Source of the DNA: Numida meleagris
Lineage: Eukaryota; Chordata; Aves; Galliformes; Numididae
Direction: 5' to 3'
DNA: 64,000 bases
Assembly: GCF_002078875.1 (NCBI RefSeq)
Contig: NC_034412.1
Location: 12,648,995 to 12,712,994 of the forward strand
Positions 36,401-48,400 of this stretch are shown piece by piece. Made by a program: the position numbers and the translations under genes. The notes under the pieces are model-generated. The model was given only the letters and a program-made list of their open reading frames with translations, had not been told where the DNA came from and ran no database searches. How positions within the stretch are numbered: the first letter of the stretch is position 1; every line of letters starts with the position of its first letter.

Positions 36401-39400
36401 GTGCCAATACACAAGTGGGATGCTGTTACCACAGCTATTAATGCCTCAGAACTTTATTTCCTATTTTTTCGTCTATAGTCTCATTCAAAGGCAGGTCTTT
36501 GGTTTTGCGTTAACAGCCTGTAGTGTCTGTGTGACTTAAAATGCACAGGATTTGGATATGGTTCTACAAGAGTTTATGCTTATCTCAGTGATGTACTTCC
36601 GTCCTTCCACTGGTTTCTCACTCCCTCCTTTACACTTGGATTGTTCTGGTCTAAGCTCTTGAATAGCTAGTTCTACATGTTAAATAGCCAGAAATTCCTC
36701 TGCCAAATAAGAGCCTTTCAGGCATGAGACCCTGGGATGCCATCTTAAGCTGGTGAAAGTGTAGTATTAAAAATAACATTTGTCTTTCCGTAGTAAGAAG
36801 CTGGTAAGTGGTTGTAGTGCATCCTGTTATCTGTCCATCACATGCATAGACTCCTGTATCCCCCTACTGTTGTTCCCTTTTGGGGAAAAAAATAAATGTA
36901 AGGTGGTCATGTCAGCTTTAGAAGTATGCATTATTAGCAAAGAATTGAGCAACAGAAAAATGTGTTTAAAAACATAGCTTAAGATGTATGGACTCTCTTT
37001 CTACGTGGTGTTAATATGCCTCAGCTTCTGCAAAATAAGCAGAAGCTTATGGCAGTCAAGATGCATGAGGATCACGCTACTGTAGTTGCTAAAACATATA
37101 TATTTAAAAAAGCATTTTTGGTGAAACATCATGAAACCAATGGAAAAACATAGAAAACTTTACTTTTTAGCACGGTAAGCCACTTCCAGAATGACTAAAA
37201 TATATAATCCTTCTGAAAAGAAAATACACAAAGACAGTATCAGTTCAGCAGTTCCAAGCAAATTATCTGGATGTTTAATGGAACTAGAAGGCAAGAAGCT
37301 ACTTTTAGACATATTAGAACAGGACTGCTTTCATGGAGGCAGCTACTCTAGAAAAACTTGAATCTCAACTATAATAAATTTACTCAGTGAAAAAATAAGA
37401 GACATGCTTTTGATTTGCTTTTCTTGTATAGTTGTATTTGCAGCCTGTGTACTTAATGGGCCAGCACGAGAGCTTCCCAAGTAAACCACGAATTCCAGAA
37501 AACAGTAATTACCTTCACATTCCACTACTCCTGTAGTGGAAGAAACAACGCCTGAAAACTGCCAAGGTTAAAATGGGAAGTTATACTTAACTGAGATAAG
37601 TAATCAGGCAAATGTTGGATTTTCAAGTATTGTGCAAAACTTTAAATCTTTCCCTTATTTGTCAACATTAGAAACCTCTACTACGTAATCTGAATCTGTA
37701 CCATTAACTCTAGATTTGTGTTGTGTAATGAAGTTGCAAGCAACAGAATACGTCTCTGAATGTGCTTATTCTAGTAACATCACATTATTTCAGAGGCTGA
37801 AACAGCTGAATGTAACCCATGTCTGAAGAGTACAGTGTCTGCCTCGATGTGTTTCAAGTAAAAGCACAGACCAATACATTTCCTATTAAAATTCTAGTTA
37901 GGCTTCTGGCTGCTGCTCTGCTACTAGTGAAACAACCCTAATCACAGCATTCTTGCAATATGCAATCTTATAATCTGTTTGTGCTGTTTAGTTTTTTTTT
38001 TTTTTTTTTTTGAAACAGAGTATGTCTTGTTTCTTTCTTGCATGGGAATGCTGTGGTTGTTTGCCTGTATTGCTTTAAATTAAAAAATCACACCAGCAGT
38101 ATGTTGGCGTGGCTGACATTTTTTCAAAACAAATTAACAGGACCTATTAATCACTCATTTAGACATGTTAAGTTTTTTTTTAATTTTTAAAAGCTGGTTT
38201 TACAGAGAAAACAGGGTAACAAACAATTCTATCAAATCTGAAGAAACCCTATTCTCTGAATATGCATTAATGCAGGGTAAAAATTAAATGGATAATTATT
38301 TTATTTTGCTCTTCAGTACGTGGGGTCAATTAAGAAACTCAAAAGGCTTTAGCAATGTTAAAAGATGTGGTTCTGCTCTTTTCCTCTGTTTTGACATTGG
38401 TAATTTGTGATAAATAATTCTTAGCTGAATCAACTTGTAAGAAACAAAGCAAGACTTCTTTCAGCTTCTTTTTATTTTGGCAACGGTGCGGCCTCATACA
38501 GGTGTGTAATTTCAAGAGTGAATGGAATTAAAAGATGTATTCTGAATTTAAAAATCTACGGGACAAGTGGACTAGGAAAAACAAGTATGTTTTGATTTAA
38601 CACATGCACGCTTGCGGTAGTTTGAAATGTTAAGCCATGTAAAACGTATTGTTTTCACCGAATGCAACTGAATTCTCATTTATTTTCAGCAATTTTTTGA
38701 CATTACATTTTAAGGACCTAACACAGATTCCTCTTTGGAATCTCTTGCTTTATTTACAGGTGCTCAGTTCTTAGATGGCATGTGCTGGCCCCATTTTATC
38801 CAAGTATCACAGCTTCCCATAGTAAATGGGAGTATAAAAATGACTGGCCAAGATAATAAACACAGCAGGAGAACCCACAGTCCATGTACTTAAGAGCGCA
38901 CACACATCACTGAGCACACCCTCCATGGACAGAGATATGGATAAGTCTTAGCAGAGCTCACCCACCTCCAAGTGTGAATGCAGCTGGGTCACATACAGGT
39001 TAAACTCAACCAATTCAATATGCTCTTTTCCCCTTTTTCCTTCTCACTCAGGAAGAGCTCCCTTCTTCCAGTTTGCTCTTCCACACATATGCAGTTACTC
39101 AAACTGAATAAAAGCTGTTCTTGGTGCCACTTAGTTATTTAGGAAATATTTCTTCATAGAGCAGATCCCTTGAAAGTTTGTCACCAGCCCTACTGGTTTT
39201 CACTTAACTTCAAATGTAACATACCTATGTAGGTTAACATCATTAAATTTGCTTTGATTAGCTAACGTTATGATTTTGATAAGGAACAATATTTAAAAGT
39301 GACAGTTAACTTACCTGTGATGTAGCCTTCTAAAGCTTTTGGCACCAGTGATTTTGCAGTTCTTAGGTCTTCAGCTGAGCACTTGCCTTCCTCAAGCCCA

Positions 39401-42400
39401 AAGGACATGCCCATTCTCTTCAGCACCTCACTGTCATCGTGAATCTCAAAAGCATTATCGAAATTAAAGAGGTATTCAAATCTGCATTTAAAAAGTCGAA
39501 GTGAGATGATTTAGAAGAGAAATACAGCTTTGGTTTTTTGCTCCTTCCCCCCCCCCCCTTTTTTTTACTCTCTGTGTGTCTGCGTGTATCTTCATTATCT
39601 GTAAAGGGTCTTTAAGAAAAATTTCTCTTCTGCTTCTGTGATGGGAATTCCTACAAAGTTTAGAATGGGACTTAGTCAATTAAAATTACCATTACAGGAC
39701 GAAAGGCTAATATTGTCTACCTCATTAAACAAATTCAAAGGAGAGTAAGGAGACTTTATAAACACAAACGTTCACTTGTATTAAATCCAACACTTTTAAA
39801 GGTCATCTGCAGCTTGGTCACTATAGTAAGTATTTTGTTTTCACTTCTTTTATTTTTAACTTTCTGTTCTAATATGCAACACTCCTCCTGTGAACTGACC
39901 TATTTACTTTGCTACAGTTTTGCTTTTTGGATGCAGCTAACAGAGCAGCCTGGTCAGTCTTCAAAGCCTAACGTTTCTGCTACAGTATTCTCAAAATGTT
40001 TTTTACTGCATGTGCAAGTGCAGATAACACTATAAACTTAAGTGAGCTTTAACGATAGCAGGGGTACTTAGACTAGCCTTACACTATCACCACAAGCTAT
40101 TAAAAGCCCGGACAGTGCTGGCTGGGCCAATGATTACAATAAAAGGCTGGTTCCCGGGAACTTGTTTTCTGCTGACGGAAGCTCCATCCCTAGAAAAACA
40201 GTCTGAGATAGAATCTTTAGAAGGTAATTCCAATGGGTGGATCTTCCACTGATCTGAACTCTTATGTCATCTGTGGATTTTCTTGATTGTATTTGATGCC
40301 TCTTTTTAAATATGTTTGAATACGTTTGGAAAAGTTGTCCTTTGTGTCTATGAACAAAAGTTGTGTGTAGAAATGTGCTTTGTACTAAATGCAGCTCTTC
40401 TAGTTACAGGCATCGCTTCTTTGTGACTTGTGTGGTATTACCTGTATAATCTATATTGCTTACGCAGATGTAGTTATTTAAGCATAACTGCATCAAAAGG
40501 GAAAATCCAATGTGTGACCGTACCTTTAATTGGTATGGTTACTTTCCTGCTGTCTGGATTGGTGCAGCTGAAGTCATGCAACTGTTTAAACAAAGGGGAT
40601 GAGAGACCAGTGTCATGCTGAACTGGCAAGCTGTGCAATAATAACTGATTTCAGCTTTTATGGTCCAGTACTAAAGGCTGTATTTATTAATAGCTCCCTG
40701 TTTTTCCTCCCACATGTTGTGGCCAAATACTGGATATTAGCAAGAAGTGGAACACACTAAACTAACAGCATTATTTCTCGCAACTTCTAGCCCCTGCTGT
40801 AAGAAATCTCTATGTTCCTTCTACTTTTGTCATTAATAGCAATCAGACGGTTTTCTTTCAGAAACTTAATGTGGCCACTCTGAACTTACATAAACTTCTG
40901 GCATGCACATCTTTAAATGCTGTGATTTGCAGAAACAAACTGTTACAAAACCACTTACGTTCTTTTCACTTAAAACCTGTAACTTGGTAACTTCTCTTAA
41001 TTTTCCCTGATTTTAACTTTAATAAGCACCTGTGAATGGTTGTATTCTGGGCACATTCCCTCTGTCAACCACGATTATGCAGACATCTGTGAATCTATTG
41101 CCTCCTCTTTTCTAGGCCAAGCAGTCCATGTGTGCCTAATATGAAAGACCCTTCATCACTACAGTCACGCTTGCTGCCCTCCCATCTCTCCTGGTTCTGC
41201 CATACTTCTTCCAAGAACAGGCCAGCATATTATATTCCAGGTAGAGAAAGTACTATCTGCCTCAGGTTTTACATGGTGTTTCTTGCTCTTTTTCCTAATA
41301 ATTACTAACGTTGTTTTGGCTGCTATTGAGAAACCAACTTTTGATCTTACTAGATGTCCTACTGGGCCGCTATCTTATTATTCAGTGTTAAGCCCAGGTT
41401 CAGAGGCCAACGCTGTGAAGTTTGGATACATTACCTCTCACTTGGAAAGTGTGAATCTGATCAACAATAAATTTCATCTGCCACTGTGTCATCTACATGC
41501 AAGATATCTGTTTATGTCCTCTACTTCTTCGGCTCTTTGGTCAGCATTAATTTTTATTTCCTAGAACAATTATTGTAAGCTAACTTCTTGCTTCATTTTT
41601 TATCAGTAGGATTTCTGTTATGTTTCCCTTCATTAGAATAAACAACAACTTGGTTTGCTTTTTTTGCCTAGTATTCAGCCTGTTATTAAATTAATGAATG
41701 AATCTTTTATCTTCAGTCATTTATTTTAAGATCTACTGTGGAGAGGCCCTGTGATGTCAACCAGATTACCTTGTTCCACGTTCAGTGAGAAAACTAATGT
41801 GCATCAGGTGACACCATACTACCCAGTCTATGTACAGGACATCTAAATCTTTGTAATGTCTACCTATTACTCTGGCTGTTGATCAGTTAAAACCGAACAA
41901 AAACCAAACAAAATCCCCAAACCAACACAAAATCAAGAAACAAAACAGTGTCGCGTTTGCCACCTTCTGTTCTTTTGGTACTACAGTAATTTCAGTGCTA
42001 GTTTTAGATGATAATCCCCTCTTAAGCTTCTTTACAGAGCATGGGTGAACGTTATATGTTCCTGATGATTTGTTACTACTCTCAGTGAACTACTCTACTG
42101 ACTTTGAGATACATCTCCTGCCAGATTTCAAATGTTCAGGTATACAACCAGAAAGTTATAACATGAATAATAGCCTTAAACTCCAACCTCTAGAGACAGT
42201 TTCATGTTTTATAACATGAGAGGTAGCTTTTAGTTGCTTGTCTTTTTTTTTTTGTTTGCTTGCTTTCATCTCATCATGGTGAGGCTTTATTTCCTTTAAC
42301 TGTTCCCTTATGCAACTTGCTTCATGTTTAGTAACATTTTCTTGCAGCCTTAGATTGTAAGGAGCACGTTACACTTCTGTAGATAACAAAAGAGACTTTC

Positions 42401-45400
42401 ATCTCTGAGAACTTCAGAGCAGCAGTTCTGAAGTTCCAGCAGGAAACTGTTTTGAGTTACACTATACATAGGCTTTAAATCAGTATTTATAAAATAAGGT
42501 TACAGTTAAGCTAAAACAATATCTATTTTTTAATTACACTTTCTTCTTAATTGCATGTTTTAATTACATGTTTTAATAGTACTGTTTTGGGCATGTTGGT
42601 GGCAGGTTACGTGAGTCTGTATGCTATCTGACTCAGTACAGTTCAACACTGCATTTGTATACCACAGAACAAATTCTGTAACCGACAGGGAAGAAAGCAG
42701 AACTACCTGCTTTCATCTAGAAAACTAGTTACGATTGGATTAACAGTAGCACAATAGTACCCTTCACTTGCAGCCACATTTTCATAGCATGAAGGGCATA
42801 AGCACCCAGAAGTATAAAAGTGGAGGGTTTTCAGGTAAATGGAAGAGTGCAACTTAAATTTCAAATTTCTGTATCCTTTAGTTCTTTTTTTTCCTCAAAG
42901 AGCTAAGTGCAAACTTCTTCCTATTTAAAGGTGTCAAGAGATGCCACCTCTTTTGAAATTATTATCACTTCTGGGATGCTACTTCTGCCTAGCAGATCAC
43001 ATCGCCTTTCTGACTAAATACATTTAGTGGTAGGAATTTGGAAGCGCTACCAAAAGGCTTTGTTAAAAGCTAGTGCAGTGCTAGTATATAACTTAATTCC
43101 TTCTGTCTTGTGCAGTCAATGTTCTTTGAAATGTCAGCCTTAAGTGCCTTTTACGACAGTGAAAGTCAGCTTATTTTAACTAGTAGTTGTATAAACAGTG
43201 GTTAAACTTCTTCCTGTTACTACTGTAGTTGGATTAAACATAAAAACATAAACACCAAACTGAGCCAAAACGCCCTTGGAAGTAAGTGCCTGTAGGAAAC
43301 TTAAATGCACTACTGCTTTACAAAACTAGGGAAAGCTTCTCACATTTGTTCAGAGAAAAATTCAAGTCCACAAAGAAAATTCTAAAAGTTGATTCCACAA
43401 ACACTCACTTGTCACTTGATATGCTGCAGTCAATAACGGTTCTCTTGCTAGTGTTGACGATTAAGAAAGGCAGCTGTATTGTAGAGTTTGAGGCCGGGGG
43501 GCCTTGATTTTGTTGTTCATTTTGCTGATTTCTTTGTACCAAGTTTTTGAATGCTATTTGCTGCAGAAAGAAAGAAAAAGCAATCACTGAATAAAGACAT
43601 CAATGTTTCCAGGAACTGGAACTTTGCAGCTCTTGTTTATTAACTCTCATCGCCTCCAGTAACGTTCTGTCAGGTAAGTTGTGGCCTGACTTCACTTTTG
43701 CACTAATAGCGAAGCTCATCAGGAACAGAAATGAAACACTACGGCTGGTATGCCTCCCTCATATCCCCTACACACAAAACATGGAGCGTGGTAGAAAATG
43801 TCTCCTCAACCCTTTAGAAAACGTTGTGCAGATAGACATCTCTGTTATTCTATATGCATAATTACCTCAGACTAAGAGCTAGTTACACTGAAACAAAAGC
43901 CAACAGAAATTACTGCAATCTGCCATACTTTCTTCCCCTTCTCATTCATCACACACTTTTTCTCAAACTCAAAACAATTTGTTTTGAAGTTCTCCCTTCA
44001 CCATTTTCAGCAGGTGCCGATTGTGACACTAACCCCTCTCTAATGTTTTGCTGTATTGGACGATGTAGGAAAATACGTGGCTTTAAGAAACGTTATTTGA
44101 GGAATTGGAAGTCCGTGTACTCACCAACTTTGAGGTACTATTTCTCATACTTACTTAAGGGGAAGATGGATAGACAAAACCCCTAAGGACTGCTAAATCA
44201 CTTGAAAGTGAACGTAACTAAGGATATAATTACAGTTGTAATAGTAAGGGGAGGGCAAATATGTCATTTTCAGACCAATAGTTAGAGGATCAGAGTTGCG
44301 TTATTTTTACCAGGATAATTTTATGTTATTCAGAGAAGCTACTAAGTTATTAGGTGAGTGGGAATCAGAATTGTGCCCTAAATAGAGATACCATTTTCCC
44401 TAATAGGGCAGGAAAAAAAAAAAAAAAAAACAGCTGTTTAGTTTCCATGAATATTAGCTGAAAACTCTATCATTATCTTTGTACCGGGGGAAAAAAAAAT
44501 AGCCTTAGTGCCTGTAACTACATGCAATTTGATTGCATTTAAAGAGTGAATGCCCATACATAGATCAAAACATTTAACAGTGCTCCTAACTGTACTTATA
44601 AAACATTACTTTATAAATAAAGATGCATTTGAAACACATTTCTGCAAACAAAGTGAAAATTCAAGTTACCTCTAAGTTGTCCTGGGTGCTTATCAGAATC
44701 TAAGAGAGTTGCATTTGCCAATCTTTCATTCTTAGGATCCAGAAATTATTCTCTCCCCTAGAACAACTTAGTACATATTTACCCAAATACAGTTGTAAAT
44801 TTCATAGCTTAGAATGAGCATTTTTTTCAGTAGGAACTAGTCAGAGAAAGTAACTGGGGGGCTTGGAGTTGTACCTATTTCCACTAATGCTTAATAGTTT
44901 CAGCAGAACCTTTACAAAATGGCTGCAGCACAAAGATGCAGTGCGTTGGTTTAGAATAGATAAAAATGAACCAGGACTTGAGGGTAGGAGGTTCCCACAC
45001 TAGAAACTTGAAAGATCTTAAGTATGAACACTTTCTTCTCTACTACATCAGAGCTGCTAAACAAACGTAGAAAGAACTAAAGAATTTAAGAGGTTCTAAG
45101 GCATGGGATTCTTACTGGTAAAATTTCTTTAAATTAAAAAAGAATAAAATTAAATATATACCTGCAGCAGCAGTTCTTGTAGCTGGGCTCGCTTCTCTTT
45201 TATCCGTTCAATCCGCTTCTGTTTTTCTATCTTAAAATATAAATGCATCACGATAATTAGTTACCTTGTCTGCTTCACTGTGCCAAACTGAACAGGTTTC
45301 AGAGTGACAATGTGCTAAACACCTTTACAAAAATCGCCTCTTTATTTCTAAATGGTGAATTCCATGGTACAGTAAGTAAATTTCAAGTCTTTTCAGCCCT

Positions 45401-48400
45401 ACCCATTTACCATATATACCATATATTTACCATCCAGTCTGGTTTTTCAAACAAATGATGTCATCTCATGAGTATTTCTGAAAAACAGGACTGATGAACT
45501 GTAGTTTCTTCCTCTGTCAACAGTTCTACCTTCAGTAAAGAGCCAACCACTACAGGACTGTAGTTTTTCTCCACCTGTTCCTGCTCTTCTGTATTGTCTT
45601 CTGAGTGCTGATTAGCACCAAATAAATACTTGAGGGGGTGCTCTGCATTTTTTTCCCTCTTGCCCTTCTTTTTTTTTTTTTTTTTAAACTCTGCATCCCT
45701 TCCACACTTCTCTCCGACGCAAGCTACCAGATAAAAAATGTCATCACCTGCGTCTCTCCAGCCAATTCCACTCTTTGTCTGGACTATTCATCTGGGACTT
45801 GATGGAACTAATGAGATTTCAGAAGCAAAAAAGGTCAGTGGTGATGTTTTCTACATCAGCACATCATCTGTTTAGCTAAATTTACAGGACAAAGCTGTGT
45901 TCAACCTAAAAATGCAGTGTTTAGGTCAGTTAATAGTAGTGAATACTTACTGACACTACAGATGTCACCAAATGGTGTTCTGGGGTAACGCCAACAAAAT
46001 GGGCAGTAGCCATCGTGCTTCAAAAGGTAATTTTCCTCATCATTGTATTGATACCGGCTCTGCCACTGCAGCTGAAAGACTGCTCTCAGCTTTAAACTAC
46101 CTTTCTATTCAACATTTGAAACTAAATGGTACAATGTTTTAAAACACAGCTGGCCTAATCCCATCCTCTATTTACAATGCTTTTTATTTTATTATTATCT
46201 TATTTGCAAAGCATAATCCTTGGGAAGATGAATTTTCCAAGTTGCTGTAATTGCCAAGATATTAAAAGCTTTTTCCTTAGTGTATCGAGAAAGACAACTC
46301 ATATAACCTGAAGAAAAAGCTGTTCTGTACAGACCACTTCCCTCCCGTTTTAGGACAGCTACTGTCACAAGTAGCTGTTAAGATAAGTCACAAACGTAAC
46401 GCACGTTAAGATACATTTACAGATAGCCACAATGGGGTTTTGCAGTGAATGCAGTAACTTGTGCTTTATATTTATGGAACATTTGGCCTGAAGGAGAAGC
46501 AACATTTGTGCATACAAATTCTGGCAAGAACATGGTAACTCTCAGCCTGCTGGAAAATAAACAATGGAAATAAGCAATAATTAAAACTTTTTTTTTTCCC
46601 TGCTAGTTCACAACTAGTGTTTGATATCCTAGTGAAAAATATTTTTCCATTTAATTTTAATAGCCCCTGCAAGCACGCACACTAACGGGAAAATAGGTCT
46701 CTCTTCAAAGGTGTATACAGTTTTGTCAGTATAAGTGCCAGTTATGCTGCCAGTTATACTGACAAAATAAGTTCTTCTGACTTTCTTGTGTTTAGTTCAG
46801 GTTGCTACAGACCTCAGTTTCTGAAACTTATATAAGTTACACTAAATAAAACCAAACCAGACGTACATAATAAACACGTTGTTTCAGTTCAGTCAAATAC
46901 CAAAAGCTGTATTTCCATACTGTGCAAGAATGAAAACCAGTCAGGTTCGAATTGTGGGAAAAAAAACCCTCCTGAATTACAGCAGCTCCATTATAACTGG
47001 TGAACTATACAGAAATATGCATCTACCTCACTTTACCTCTAGATTCTGACATTCCTGAGCTGAGTTTGTAGGAAGGCCGATCCATCTGATTTCCTTCTTC
47101 TCCTTTGAAATTATGTTCATTGCCATCAACACATTAAGGGCATCATAAACTCTCCGTCTAATATTTTTCTGATCATAAGCCTGCTAAGAGAACAATGCAG
47201 CACTGATAAGCACTCAAAAAAGCCCAAGAAGCACATTCTTCAAAGCTAAAAAAGATCAGTTTTAAGTCAGAGTGATACTAAAACAATGGCGTCATCTGTG
47301 CTATTGCTCAGATGTCACATCAGCACGTCTGTTTGCAAACAAAGTTTAAGACCGGCTCGAAGCCTCTGAGCAGCAGTTGCCATCAGGGCAAGTCTGTTAC
47401 AGGTGAAAATCACGACAAGACCACGTACAGGGGGTAGGAGAGCAGCCTTCGGTGATTTTTTGGCAGACTTCTCTATTTTGTTTGTAATTTAGAGAGACTA
47501 TATCTCCATTTTAATTCTGTATTTTGAAAAGGAATTTGATATATGAATAACGTAAGGGTAAGTCATATTTACAAGACAGTTACCTGAGGGAGACTATGGA
47601 ATGTGTCAGGATAGCGCAAAGCTGGCAGGGAGAGAATTCCTTCATAAACCAGCCACTTTTGCAATGGTAGGAAAAAAAAAAAAAAAGCCCCCCACATTTG
47701 CTTACCGAATCCGTAGCTAGGTGGCTGTTGGAATTCGTGAATTCTGATACCAGCTCATCAGCAACTTCATTGTATGAAGTTGTTCCTTTACGTTGAACTT
47801 TTTCACATACTTTCATTGAAAAATGCCTCAGACCTTTTCCATTTTTGTCTCCTTTTTTGCTTCTTTTACTGTTAGGAGAAAAATAATTATTTTTAAATAT
47901 TGAAGTTTAATAAGCTTACTTTGTTATACAGCAAAATGTCTAGCTTTTGCAAGAGGAAAAAAAAACCCAAGAGCTTAGATTATAGTAAAGGAAAGAACAG
48001 GAACAAGCAGTTTTATCAGACAAACTAGAACAGAGAGTCAGAGTGGCCACATACTTGAGGTACGCAGCACTGCACACCCTGGCAGATTCTGACATTACTT
48101 ACACTACAGTTGCTGCTTTTCCCCATTGTCAGCTGCTCCCCCATTATGGAACTTTTGAGCTGAAGCAGATGCTGCAGCCACTCAGCTCTCTCTAAGCTAG
48201 TATGATTTTTGTTTTTAAACAACACATTTTTAGAAGCCCAGGTTATTTTCACTGCTTCTCTAAATTTTATGTGAATAAGTAAGTTTTACTCTACAAAGGT
48301 TATTTTATTTCCTGTTGGATATAATTTCAGATCAATTTTTAAATCTAGCCATTCTAATTTTACATGCTTTGATTTACTTTTTAATGAGATGTTTTTCAGA

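Noticed and set aside
45950..46040. Exon-like text near ACTTAC on the minus strand between TFDP2 exons
   Set aside because: The neighbouring exons join directly in phase 0 with a sequence matching the family, so no extra exon is needed.
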